This document shows positions 53,776-62,371 of a stretch of DNA of 64,000 bases, piece after piece. Under the pieces are notes generated by a model that saw nothing but the letters and a program-made list of their open reading frames with translations, searched no databases and had not been told where the DNA came from. Every line of letters begins with the position of its first letter. The stretch's first letter is position 1. Source of the stretch: Firmicutes bacterium HGW-Firmicutes-16 (GTDB lineage Bacteria; Bacillota; Clostridia; Oscillospirales; Oscillospiraceae); NCBI GenBank assembly GCA_002841545.1, contig PGZZ01000006.1, forward strand, positions 62,001 through 126,000, given 5' to 3'. A program made the position numbers and the translations under genes.

Positions 53776-53925
53776 TTAGAATAATGATTTTACGTAACCT
53801 ATTGAAACATCCATGCGAGTAGCAGTTTGTTCGATTGTCATACCGCTGTGAATAAAATTTTTTACGACAACAGCCATGTTTTCTCCAACCTCAATTTTCC
53901 TTTTGGAGCAATACCGTAAGCCTAA
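53776..53925 (-). pseudogene. C-terminal remnant of a nuclease/transposase-like gene (Rpn/PD-(D/E)XK type)
   Basis: An open frame of about 49 codons without its own beginning (an in-frame stop lies at 53926). It reads KIEVGENMAVVVKNF, then HSGMTIEQTATRM and a final SIGYVKSLF. The pattern of a helix followed by M-x-IEQ-A resembles the tail of Rpn-family transposase-like nucleases. No ribosome site or complementary 5' part is visible. The rest of the 53521-54055 gap contains the ntp terminators and no other gene. Confidence 0.4.
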
Positions 53926-54055
53926 TCAGCAAAGTCTCAGGTATACCCAGTTGCGACGTATGCACTGTATGGGAAAAAGTGGATGAATCTTTCTTGGACT
54001 TGACTTCTTTCCACAAATCATCTACGCTGTAGAAAAGACGATGAGGTCCAAAAGA

Positions 54056-55825
54056 ATGAAGTATTTATCCTTTAAGCAGAAACTGCTGATTATCGGCGTG
54101 ATACCGGTTATGATTCTCGGCGCGCTTATTGGCTATTTTTCCTTTAACTACGCAAAGGATATAGTTACGAATGCGCAGAAGGAGGTTATAGCTGATACCG
54201 TCTATCGTATTGACGTTAACCTGAACATGAAGGTTCGCTATATCACAGAGTCTATCCGTACCGCTACGGAAAACAAACTGGCAATAGAGCTTATCGATAA
54301 TTATTACAGCCAGAGCGAGTCTCTGCAGCTTACCTATGAAATGGAAAGCTACTGCGAAGGCATGACGCGAGCCTTTGACGCGATTTCGAGCATCAGCGTT
54401 ATAACGGGAAATCATCTGCTCTTTTACACGGGCGATGAAGAAATGATGGTGCTCAATCGTAGCGTCGTAGATGATTACTATAAAAATGCCAAGGAGAAGC
54501 CGGAAAAGGTCTACTGGTCGAATCTTAGGTCAAGCATATTCTTAGACGCAGAAGACAAAGATAGCCAGGTTTTGACTGCGTATTGCGCGGTTCGGAACGA
54601 AGAGGGAAAGGTCATCGGGCTTTTCGTAGTCGAGCTGCGGCCAGACTCCTTCAGCAATCTGCTGCTTGAAAATCAGAAGATATTGAGCTATCAGTACACC
54701 TACATAGTGGACAAAAACGGACAGGTCATCTGCGCCGACCGGAATGGTTATCCCGACTGCTACGACATTGTCGGGCAGAGATTCAATGAGGGCACGCGGC
54801 GTTTCCTACTTGATTGGAACGGAGACCCGTATTACGCCTGCGGACAGTATAATGGACTCACCGGTTGGAAAACCTTTTCGATTATAAGCGTCAAAAACCT
54901 GTTCGCCGAGTCCGACACGCTAAGAGACTTTATAACATGGCTGGTCGTCGGCGTGATATTTTTCATGCTGCTTGCGATTCTTATGATGTACCAGTCGATA
55001 ACGCGTCCGTTGATTACTCTGGGTAGGGCGATGAAGACCGTACAGGATGAAAATTTTGAGCTGCAGCTGGACATTGATAGGCGCGACGAGATAGGGCAAC
55101 TGAACGAGTCTTTTAACTACATGGTCAATAAGATTAATCATCTTATCCGCGAGGTTTATCAGGAAAAGCTTGCTCAAAAAAGCGCCGAGATTGAAGCGCT
55201 TCAGGCGCAGATCAACCCTCATTTCCTCTATAACGCACTGGACTCAATCAACTGGATGCTCATTGACCGCGGTGAAATGGACATTAGTGAGATTATCGTC
55301 TCACTGGGTAAACTTATGCAGTACTGCATAGATACGGACAACGCGCTTGTCCCGCTCAATCAGGAATATCAGTATATCCAGGACTATCTGTGCATACAGA
55401 AGAATCGACTGGAGGATCGCCTGCAGTATAAGCTCGAAATCGAAGATCCCCTCGGAGAACTGCTAGTACCCAAGCTCATTTTGCAGCCACTGGTAGAAAA
55501 CTCAATAAAACACGCCATCGAGCCTTACCAAAAGTCGGGGCTAATCACGATACGCTCGTTCATGCGTGAGAACAAAATAAACATCTCAGTTCAGGACAAC
55601 GGCTGCGGTATGACGCAGGAACAGCTGGAAAAGCTGCAGCAGTCGGAAAAACGCGGTGGAAGTACCGGTATAGGCGTGATGAACGTTGTGCGCCGTCTAA
55701 AGCTGTTTTATGGTGAGGAAAGCGAGCTTCGCATCGAGAGCGTGCAGGGCGTCGGAACGAATATGACAATTGTTATACCTGTCACGAAGGAAATGAAAAA
55801 TGCGGAAAATCGATATTTTTGGTAA
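54056..55825 (+). CDS. Sensor histidine kinase, YesM/LytS-like
   Basis: About 589 residues from ATG 54056 (GAGG upstream); an ATG five codons earlier is possible. Topology: transmembrane helix (about 10-30), a large extracellular Cache-like sensor (35-285), second helix (about 297-318), HAMP, then the HisKA_7TM-less kinase domain with the phosphorylated-histidine box QINPHFLYNALDSINWM. The ATPase has VENSIKHAI and DNGCGM with GIGVMNV. It is the partner of the response regulator 38 bp downstream and probably senses an extracellular ligand for the ABC transporter. Confidence 0.92.
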   Translation: MKYLSFKQKLLIIGVIPVMILGALIGYFSFNYAKDIVTNAQKEVIADTVYRIDVNLNMKVRYITESIRTATENKLAIELIDNYYSQSESLQLTYEMESYCEGMTRAFDAISSISVITGNHLLFYTGDEEMMVLNRSVVDDYYKNAKEKPEKVYWSNLRSSIFLDAEDKDSQVLTAYCAVRNEEGKVIGLFVVELRPDSFSNLLLENQKILSYQYTYIVDKNGQVICADRNGYPDCYDIVGQRFNEGTRRFLLDWNGDPYYACGQYNGLTGWKTFSIISVKNLFAESDTLRDFITWLVVGVIFFMLLAILMMYQSITRPLITLGRAMKTVQDENFELQLDIDRRDEIGQLNESFNYMVNKINHLIREVYQEKLAQKSAEIEALQAQINPHFLYNALDSINWMLIDRGEMDISEIIVSLGKLMQYCIDTDNALVPLNQEYQYIQDYLCIQKNRLEDRLQYKLEIEDPLGELLVPKLILQPLVENSIKHAIEPYQKSGLITIRSFMRENKINISVQDNGCGMTQEQLEKLQQSEKRGGSTGIGVMNVVRRLKLFYGEESELRIESVQGVGTNMTIVIPVTKEMKNAENRYFW

Positions 55826-55863
55826 CGATTAAAAGCACTCCGGCGAAAGGAGGGGTCGAACAA

Positions 55864-56634
55864 ATGAACATCCTGATCATAGATGACGAGCCAAAAATAC
55901 GAAACGGACTGATAAATCTTCTGAGCACTCATGAAAACTGGACGGTATCCGGTGCCTTTTCCGATGCCGCCTCAGCGCTTAAGTTTATGTATGAGTCGGA
56001 AAATGACGTTATTATAACAGATATACAGATGCCCGGGATGTCGGGGCTAGATATGATTTCGCGCATCAGAGAGCGAAACACCGATGTTCCGGTAGTTATT
56101 CTCAGCGGATACGGAAATTTTTTATATGCCCAGCGTGCAATCGAGCTCGGGGTCAGAAAATATCTGACAAAGCCTACCAACACAAGAGAACTCGTCGCGA
56201 CGCTCGAACAGATCGAGTCGGAACTTCTCAAAGAGGCAGAAAGCCTGCAAAGCGTCAGCGATGCTGCAATCTCGAATCTGCTGGTTTTGAGAGCCGTCCA
56301 GCATATGGAGATACATTATTCCGAGAAGATAGGCCTCAAGGATGTCGCAAACGAGCTGTACATCTCACCGAATTACCTATCGGAGCTGTTTCGGAAGCAC
56401 ACCGGACAGACCTTTTCCGACTATCTTCTGACGTTGCGGATGGAAAAGTCCAAATCGTATCTTAGGAGCATCGCGTACAAGGTTTCTGACATCGCGGGGC
56501 TCGTCGGGTTCAGCGATTCCCGTTATTTCAGTAGCACATTTAAAAAGTTTTTTGGCATGACTCCGATGGAGTTCCGCGGCAAATATGCCGAGGAGACCGG
56601 GCTTTCACGGCTGGAGCGAAAAAACGAGAGCTGA
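55864..56634 (+). CDS. Response regulator with AraC-type DNA-binding domain (YesN-like)
   Basis: 256 residues from ATG 55864 (AAAGGAGG upstream); an in-frame upstream start overlapping the kinase gene is unlikely. The receiver begins ILIIDDEPKIRNGL with the phosphoacceptor Asp in IITDIQMPGMSGLDMI and Lys in YLTKPTNTREL. Two AraC HTH units follow: LKDVANELYISPNYLSELFRKHTGQTFSDYL and VSDIAGLVGFSDSRYFSSTFKKFFGMTPMEF (each in part). It likely activates the downstream transporter operon at 56835. Confidence 0.92.
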   Translation: MNILIIDDEPKIRNGLINLLSTHENWTVSGAFSDAASALKFMYESENDVIITDIQMPGMSGLDMISRIRERNTDVPVVILSGYGNFLYAQRAIELGVRKYLTKPTNTRELVATLEQIESELLKEAESLQSVSDAAISNLLVLRAVQHMEIHYSEKIGLKDVANELYISPNYLSELFRKHTGQTFSDYLLTLRMEKSKSYLRSIAYKVSDIAGLVGFSDSRYFSSTFKKFFGMTPMEFRGKYAEETGLSRLERKNES

Positions 56635-56652
56635 TGAGCCTTTGATACGCTG

Positions 56653-56684
56653 AGACGTGAACGGTTTTCGTTCACGTCTTTTTA
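56653..56684 (+). terminator. Terminator of the two-component operon
   Basis: An 11-bp perfect stem (AGACGTGAACG / CGTTCACGTCT) with a 5-nt loop followed by TTTTT. It separates the regulators from the transporter genes. Confidence 0.9.
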
Positions 56685-56725
56685 AAACATCGTAAGATTT
56701 TAAACAAAATCGTAGACTTTCTGCA

Positions 56726-56753
56726 TTGTGAAATATGGCGAAAAACTTACAAT
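56726..56753 (+). promoter_or_regulatory. Candidate promoter of the BMP transporter operon
   Basis: TTGTGA (56726-56731), 16-bp spacer, TACAAT (56748-56753). Immediately upstream is the inverted repeat GATTTT-N4-AAAATC (56696-56711), a possible site for the AraC-type regulator. Confidence 0.55.
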
Positions 56754-56834
56754 AAAAGTGTAGCTTGATATTGCAAGTTGCTAAATTAGGAGCCGAGTTC
56801 GGAAAACTCCGAAATACGGCGGAATGGAGGAAAC

Positions 56835-57881
56835 ATGAAAAAGAAACTGTCATTGCTCCTTGCACTAGTATTGGTCTTTTCACTTCTGGCAGCCGGCTGC
56901 GGCAGCAAGGAGACCCCAGCGGAGGAAAACTCCCCCGCAGTAGAAACAGCTGCTGCTGAGAAAACGGCCGCAGACTACAAAATCGTACTTATCCTCCCCG
57001 GTGCTGTAAACGATCAGGGCTGGAACGCATCCAACTATGCGGGACTTGTTGCCTGCAACAAAGATCTGGGCACGAACATGGAGTACGTTGAAAACGTACA
57101 GTCCGCAGACTTTGAGTCGACCTTCAGAGAGTATGCAGAGCGCGGCTATGACATGATCATGGCAGCTGGCTCCCAGTTTGATGAAGCTGCGGCAACAGTT
57201 GCAGCAAACTATCCCGATACGATGTTCGTCATGGTCAACGGCGCAAACAGCGGCCTCGACAACCTCTCCCCCCTGTTCCCGAAAGAATATGAAGCTAGCT
57301 ACCTCGCTGGAATCATCGCAGGCAACATCTCCGAAAAAGGCAAGTTCGCCATGATTGGCGGCGAGTCCAACCAGGCCATGGAGAACCTCATGTCCGTTTA
57401 CGGCAAAACAGCTGTTTCCCTCAGCAAAGACAGAGGCATCACGGATGCATCCTTCAACCTCGCATACGCAAACAGCTGGAGCGACGTCGCTCTCGGCAAG
57501 CAAATGGCTGAAAGCATGATCGACGAAGGCGCGGACGTTCTTCTCGTTTATGCAAATGAGCTTGGCCTCGGAGCAATCGACGCTGCCATCGAAAAGGGCA
57601 TCAAGGTTGTCGGCTATTCCTCCGACCAAACCACAATCGACCCGAAAACAGTCGTTGCCTCCATCAGCTTTGACTTTGCCACCATGTATAAGTGGGCTAT
57701 CAACGCCTACCTCAACGGCGAGCTGAAGGGTCACACCGTTCACGAAGTCGGCATCAATGAGGACATCTTTGTTCCTGTATTCACCGAAAACGTTTCTCAG
57801 GATGTTGTTGACGCGGTCAACACAGCTATTTCGGATTATAAGGCCGGCAAGGTCGATCTTAAGACACTGTTCGACGACTAA
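56835..57881 (+). CDS. BMP-family substrate-binding lipoprotein
   Basis: 348 residues. The lipoprotein signal ends at the lipobox LLAAGC (Cys22), followed by an acidic linker. The mature part begins YKIVLILPGAVNDQGWNASNY, the Med/TmpC/BMP signature, with GSQFDEAAATVAANYPDTMFVMVNG and the closing segment VVGYSSDQTTIDP. BMP-family proteins bind nucleosides or purines for ABC import. The gene leads the transporter operon after a two-component system, and a terminator-like hairpin follows it. Confidence 0.92.
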   Translation: MKKKLSLLLALVLVFSLLAAGCGSKETPAEENSPAVETAAAEKTAADYKIVLILPGAVNDQGWNASNYAGLVACNKDLGTNMEYVENVQSADFESTFREYAERGYDMIMAAGSQFDEAAATVAANYPDTMFVMVNGANSGLDNLSPLFPKEYEASYLAGIIAGNISEKGKFAMIGGESNQAMENLMSVYGKTAVSLSKDRGITDASFNLAYANSWSDVALGKQMAESMIDEGADVLLVYANELGLGAIDAAIEKGIKVVGYSSDQTTIDPKTVVASISFDFATMYKWAINAYLNGELKGHTVHEVGINEDIFVPVFTENVSQDVVDAVNTAISDYKAGKVDLKTLFDD

Positions 57882-57928
57882 GCTGTCCGCCCATCGCAAT
57901 AGACGTGCGTAAAGCACGATAGGCAACC

Positions 57929-57997
57929 AAAAGTGTCTGTCAAAAAACATTATCTGTTAACGACGACAGAGAATATTTGCGACAGACACTTTTTTAT
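57929..57997 (+). terminator. Intra-operon terminator/attenuator
   Basis: A 13-bp perfect stem (AAAAGTGTCTGTC / GACAGACACTTTT) with a 39-nt loop and T run, between the binding-protein gene and the ATPase gene. Partial read-through would give more binding protein than transporter. Confidence 0.75.
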
Positions 57998-58012
57998 TAA
58001 AGGAGAAATTGC

Positions 58013-59548
58013 ATGGTAACGCCGGTTGTAGAATTGAGAAATGTCTCAAAATACTTCGCAAAGGTTATTGCAAATAAAAATGTCTCCTTCTCCGTCGGAG
58101 AGGGAGAGGTCGTTGCGCTGCTCGGAGAAAATGGTGCGGGCAAGAGTACGATAATGAAGATACTGTATGGGCTTTACGGCGCGGACGAGGGACAGATTCT
58201 GATTCGAGGCGAGGAAAAGACCATCAAATCTCCGAAGGATGCCATGACTATGGGCATCGCTATGATTCAGCAGCACTTTTCACTGGTGCCGACGCATACA
58301 GTGACGGAAAACATTATTCTCGGCAATGTACACGGAAAAATAGCGCTTAAAAAGTACGACGAAAAGATCAAAGGGCTAGCCGAGGCTTACGACTTCGACA
58401 TTCCCGTCGAGTCAAAGGTCGGGGCGCTTGCCGTCGGAGTACAGCAGAAGGTTGAGATACTCAAGGCGCTGTATCTTGAGACGAAGATTTTAATAATGGA
58501 TGAGCCCACCGCCGTTCTGACTCCGCAGGAATCAGAACATCTGATGGGCTTCATCAAGGACTTTGCCGCAAAGGGCAATTCCGTCATTTTCATCACGCAC
58601 AAGCTCAAGGAGGTCATGGAGGTCGCAGACCGCATCGTCGTCATGCGCGACGGCGTGGTAGCCGGAAATGTCCTCAAAAACGAGACAAACGAGCGTGAAC
58701 TTGCAAAACTAATGATGGGCAAGGAACTGGCACCCTCGGAAAAAATAGGTGTCAAAGATTTCTCCGAGGCGGAAACGCTTCTCGAGCTTTCTCGTGTGTC
58801 GGTCGTCGAAAAGGGCGAAACGCCTTTGCTCGAGGATGTGTCGTTTATGCTCCGCGCGGGCGAAGTGTTCGGCATTGCCGGAGTCAGCGGCAACGGACAG
58901 GATGCCGTTTGCGAGGTCATCAGCGGCTCAAGAAAGCTCACAAGCGGAGATGTCCTATGTTGCGGTCAGAGCATAAACTCGTATACGATACGTGAGCGAA
59001 TCGATGCGGGAATTGGCTATGTGCCGGTCGACCGCTACCGCGACGGGCTTGTTATGGACATGACCTTAGCGGAGAACATGATGCTCAAGAGCAGCTTCAG
59101 TAAGCGCTGGACAAAGCACGGACTCCTCTCGCGAAAAGTTCTAAACAAGTACACCAGCGACATTATTCGAGATCACAAGGTCAAGGCTGTCGGCCCCGAA
59201 GAAACGGCAAAAAGCCTTTCAGGCGGCAACCAGCAAAAGATGGTGCTTGCACGTGAGATCGATGTCGGGCAGAAGGTGATAATCTTCAATCAGCCGACTC
59301 GCGGCCTCGACATGGGTGCCGTCGATCGCATACACAGGTCAATTATCGGCGAAAAGGAAAAGGGAAAGGGTATCCTTCTCATTTCAACGGAGCTGTCAGA
59401 AATATTTGAAATGTCGGATCACATTGCCGTTATGTATAAAGGAAAAATCATGGGCATCTTTGAAAACGGTCAGCTTTCCACCGAGAGGATTGGGCTGCTA
59501 ATGGCAGGCTATACCGGAGAAACGGAGGCTAGCGGCAATGAAAAATAA
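58013..59548 (+). CDS. ABC transporter ATPase, two nucleotide-binding domains (nucleoside type)
   Basis: 511 residues, a fused ATPase like NupA/RbsA. The first domain has GENGAGKSTIMKILYG (Walker A, about residue 39) and LIMDEPTAVLTPQE (Walker B, about 164); its signature motif is degenerate. The second has GVSGNGQDAVCEV and the intact signature LSGGNQQKMVLAREI with FNQPTRGLD. Overlaps the following permease gene by 11 bp. The substrate is most likely a nucleoside, as for BMP partners. Confidence 0.92.
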   Translation: MVTPVVELRNVSKYFAKVIANKNVSFSVGEGEVVALLGENGAGKSTIMKILYGLYGADEGQILIRGEEKTIKSPKDAMTMGIAMIQQHFSLVPTHTVTENIILGNVHGKIALKKYDEKIKGLAEAYDFDIPVESKVGALAVGVQQKVEILKALYLETKILIMDEPTAVLTPQESEHLMGFIKDFAAKGNSVIFITHKLKEVMEVADRIVVMRDGVVAGNVLKNETNERELAKLMMGKELAPSEKIGVKDFSEAETLLELSRVSVVEKGETPLLEDVSFMLRAGEVFGIAGVSGNGQDAVCEVISGSRKLTSGDVLCCGQSINSYTIRERIDAGIGYVPVDRYRDGLVMDMTLAENMMLKSSFSKRWTKHGLLSRKVLNKYTSDIIRDHKVKAVGPEETAKSLSGGNQQKMVLAREIDVGQKVIIFNQPTRGLDMGAVDRIHRSIIGEKEKGKGILLISTELSEIFEMSDHIAVMYKGKIMGIFENGQLSTERIGLLMAGYTGETEASGNEK

Positions 59549-60608
59549 TATTAAGGACGTACTTATCTATAATGTCGGCGCGGTTATCGTAGGTCTTTTC
59601 ATAAGTGCCTGTATGCTGTTCTTTCTCAAGGTCAATCCTGCCGAAGTCTTTGCCGAGGCGTTTAAGAAGATCGTTTCGGATGGTTATACGACGGGAGAGA
59701 TACTTGTCAAGGCCACGCCGCTCATTTTCACGGCACTGGCGTTTTCCTTCACCTACAAAGCAAACCTTTTCAACATCGGCGCTCAGGGACAGTTCTATGC
59801 CGGTTCGATAGTCGCCGTTACCCTGTCGCTGCTGCTTGGCGGCGTTGTGCCGACTGTGCCGCTCATCATCATCCTGCTGATTGCGGTCTTTATAGCGGGC
59901 GGAGCTGTTGGGGCACTTATCGGTCTTGCCAAGGCAAAATGCAACGCGAACGAGTTTCTGGTCAGTATGATGTCGACCTATGTCGTTGCCGCAATCATGG
60001 ACTATCTTCTGAGAACAGTTCTGCGCGAAACAAAGGGCGAGTATTTGCAAACTGACCCGATATCTAAGAGCGCGTACTTAGTTAATATTATCCCCGGCAC
60101 CCGCGTGCATCTTGGCTTTATTATCGCCGTTGTTGCGGCGATCGGCGTATGGGTGCTTTTGTATAAAACTCCGCTCGGCTTCCGCATAAGAGCGGTCGGC
60201 TGCAACTCAAACGCCGCTGAGCTTTCGGGCATTCGTTCCAGCAAAATTTACGTCATAGCCTTTCTCATAAGCGGTGGTCTGGCAGGTATAGCAGGCCTCA
60301 CAGAGGTCAACGGCGTTCAGCATATGCTGCTCCAGAACTTTAACGAATCCATCGGATCGTTCGGAATCGGTATCGCAATTCTCGCAAACGGTAACCCTAT
60401 AGGCGTTATTTTCGCGGCTTTGCTGTTCGGTTTTATGAACGTCATGGGCACGACCATGGGTCGTCTGCCGGGACTTAACATTCCTTCTAGCATAATCGAC
60501 TACATAGAAGGAATCGTAATGATCTGTGTCATCATCGCATATTTCCTGCGCCGATATGTCAACACCAGAAAAGATAAGAAGCTGCTTATGAAGGAGAGTG
60601 AAAAGTAA
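59538..60608 (+). CDS. ABC transporter permease 1 (nucleoside type)
   Basis: 356 residues, about nine hydrophobic segments. FNIGAQGQFYAGSI and ANEFLVSMMSTYV match the NupB/YufP-type BPD_transp_2 family; SGIRSSKIYVIAFLISGGLAGIAGL is the cytoplasmic coupling-helix region. A GGAGG site 9 nt upstream decides the start inside the ATPase gene. Forms a heterodimer with the next permease. Confidence 0.9.
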   Translation: MKNNIKDVLIYNVGAVIVGLFISACMLFFLKVNPAEVFAEAFKKIVSDGYTTGEILVKATPLIFTALAFSFTYKANLFNIGAQGQFYAGSIVAVTLSLLLGGVVPTVPLIIILLIAVFIAGGAVGALIGLAKAKCNANEFLVSMMSTYVVAAIMDYLLRTVLRETKGEYLQTDPISKSAYLVNIIPGTRVHLGFIIAVVAAIGVWVLLYKTPLGFRIRAVGCNSNAAELSGIRSSKIYVIAFLISGGLAGIAGLTEVNGVQHMLLQNFNESIGSFGIGIAILANGNPIGVIFAALLFGFMNVMGTTMGRLPGLNIPSSIIDYIEGIVMICVIIAYFLRRYVNTRKDKKLLMKESEK

Positions 60609-61522
60609 TGCTGAACATTCTTAGCCGCGCTGTAATGATGTGTACGCCTCTTATGCTGGGCGCAATGGCGGAGGTTTATGCCGAGCGCACCGGTATGATG
60701 ATAACGTCCATCGAAGGTATTTTTCTTATGGGCGCATTTGGCGGCTTCGTCGGAACATATTTTACCGGAAGCATAGTCCTCGGAATGCTGATAGCTATAC
60801 TCTGCGGTCTTGTGACTGCGGCACTTTACGGCGGAATCACCGTCTATATGCGCCAACAGCAGATAGTAACCGGTACCGCAATAAACATCCTGGCAGCCGG
60901 CTTCTGTGCATTTTTCTATCGTGTGCTTTTCGGCATACCGACCACACCGCTCAAGATTGCGACCCTTCCCAAGATTGAAATACCACTTTTGAGCAAGATA
61001 CCTGTTATCGGAGAAGTGCTGTTCGATCAAAATATACTTACGTATTTCGTATACCTTATTATTCCTGTGTCTTACTTTGTGCTTTTTAGGACTTCGCTGG
61101 GTCTGACGCTGCGTTCGACCGGAGAAAACCCGGAAGCCGTCGATGTCGCGGGGCTGAATGTCAACCGCATCCGTTTCCTGACCGTCCTTGTAGCGGGAGC
61201 CTTCGGCGGCCTTGCAGGCTCATTTTATACGCTGGGCTACCTCGGAATGTTCACGAGCGGCATCATCGGTGGACGCGGCTGGATTGCCTTTGCAATCTGC
61301 TTCCTTGGGAACTGGAACCCCAAGGGTGTCGTAATTGGTACGTTGGTGTTCGGTCTTGCAGACGCGGTTTCAATATACATTCAGGCCGTGAGCGGAGGAA
61401 CGATATTCCCGAACGAGCTCATTATCGCCCTGCCCTATATCCTAACAATAATTTTGACTATCAGCCGCAGGAGCTTTAATGTACCCGCAAAGCTCGGCGT
61501 GCCTTATTTCAAAGAGGACTGA
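60608..61522 (+). CDS. ABC transporter permease 2 (nucleoside type)
   Basis: 304 residues, about eight hydrophobic segments. It begins with LGAMAEVYAERTGMMITSIEGIFLMGAFGG (in parts) and contains VDVAGLNVNRIRFLTVLVAGAFGGLAG and RGWIAFAICFLGNWNP, all typical of NupC/YufQ-type permeases. The start codon shares one base with the previous stop. Last gene of the transporter operon; the mobile-element remnant starts within 30 bp. Confidence 0.9.
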   Translation: MLNILSRAVMMCTPLMLGAMAEVYAERTGMMITSIEGIFLMGAFGGFVGTYFTGSIVLGMLIAILCGLVTAALYGGITVYMRQQQIVTGTAINILAAGFCAFFYRVLFGIPTTPLKIATLPKIEIPLLSKIPVIGEVLFDQNILTYFVYLIIPVSYFVLFRTSLGLTLRSTGENPEAVDVAGLNVNRIRFLTVLVAGAFGGLAGSFYTLGYLGMFTSGIIGGRGWIAFAICFLGNWNPKGVVIGTLVFGLADAVSIYIQAVSGGTIFPNELIIALPYILTIILTISRRSFNVPAKLGVPYFKED

Positions 61523-61547
61523 GATTGGACTGCGTCGAAAAAGTGAG

Positions 61548-61868
61548 AGTGCGGTAAATACATTCCTTTTTTATCGTGGCAAAGAAGCTCTCTGCGAAGG
61601 AATTATCATTCGGACAACCTGGGCGGCTCATGCTGCTGCGGATGCCGTATTGCTCCAGCATATCCCGATAGCTCCGACTACTAAAATGACAGCCACTGTC
61701 GCTATGAAAGATAAGTCCGGAAACATCAGCATTTCGAGCCAAAGAATTTGAAAGCTTAGCATCAATTTTCTTGCTGAGCGAATATCCTATGATTTTTCTG
61801 TTGTACAGGTCGATGACTGTGGCTAGATATACCCAGCCGAGAACGGTCCTTATGTAAGTGATATTGGA
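61548..61868 (-). mobile_element. Truncated IS3-family transposase (OrfB integrase core)
   Basis: About 107 codons of the DDE integrase core survive: TYIRTVLGWVYLATVIDLYNR (first Asp, in part), FHSDSGCHFSS (second Asp) and NSFAESFFATIKKE (Glu), with 35 residues between the second Asp and Glu as in IS3 elements. The sequence begins abruptly near codon SNITY and ends after KKECIYRT; both termini are lost. The surrounding open frame (61509-62030) extends into unrelated sequence. No OrfA and no terminal inverted repeats are visible. It is inactive. Confidence 0.85.
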
Positions 61869-62227
61869 TTGCAGCGGAGTACAGAAAGGCACAACTAAGG
61901 GCATTTCAGATAAGGTGCTTTCAAGGCTTGTTGATAAGGCGACAGAGTAACACAGGATATTGCCGATAAGATGTTGTAAGCAAGAACAACTCTGCAGGTC
62001 TTTCCAGCGCGAAACTATTGTTAGAAACATTCTGCAAGACGCAAAGGACTACCTCAACATTATTGGCGTAGGTACAACTAACGGTCAAACTAATAATATT
62101 GGAGGGTTCAAGTTCCTAGTAAAGTACTGTGACATGAAGCTAAGCGTCGCTGTTTGCTACAAAGATTTACCGTTCCACACATATTCCACACAAAAACTAA
62201 AATCGGTCGCTAAATGAGAAAAGAAGA
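61869..62227. other. Remnant region with no assignable gene
   Basis: Between the IS3 fragment and the tRNA-linked terminator. An 85-codon plus-strand frame (61960-62217) includes DYLNIIGVGTTNGQTNNIGG, but it has no good ribosome site and I do not recognise it. Short frames interrupted by stops suggest decayed mobile DNA. Confidence 0.4.
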
Positions 62228-62263
62228 AGTCCTGTAACCGTTGAGATTACAGGACTTTTTATG
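62228..62263. terminator. Terminator copy 2, downstream of the tRNA-Pro fragment
   Basis: AAGTCCTGTAA / TTACAGGACTT (11 bp, 9-nt loop) with T run. It is nearly identical to the hairpin at 22301-22335. On the minus strand it directly follows the tRNA CCA end and was probably the terminator of the original tRNA gene. Confidence 0.85.
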
Positions 62264-62310
62264 GTCCGAGTGACATGACTTGAACATGCGGCCTCTTGAC
62301 CCCCAGTCGA
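62263..62310 (-). repeat. 3' fragment of a tRNA-Pro(GGG) gene: island attachment site
   Basis: Read on the minus strand it gives an anticodon loop CTGGGGG (T33, anticodon GGG), anticodon-stem strand TCAAG, variable loop AGGCC, T arm GCATG-TTCAAGT-CATGT, acceptor strand CACTCGG, discriminator A and encoded CCA. The 5' half is missing: upstream bases TTCGA pair only partly with TCAAG, so homology ends within the anticodon stem. This is what an integrase leaves at the far end of an element inserted at a tRNA 3' end. Confidence 0.8.
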
Positions 62311-62371
62311 ATAAAAACCATTGATATTACAGGGAATATTCAAATGTTGTTAGTAATAGGTGAGTAATGCG

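Noticed and set aside
61960-62217. 85-residue plus-strand protein
   Set aside because: No ribosome site and no recognised family, inside a region of decayed mobile DNA; listed only as part of the remnant.
62263-62310. A complete tRNA gene
   Set aside because: Acceptor 5' strand, D arm and most of the 5' anticodon stem are missing; only the 3' part is present.
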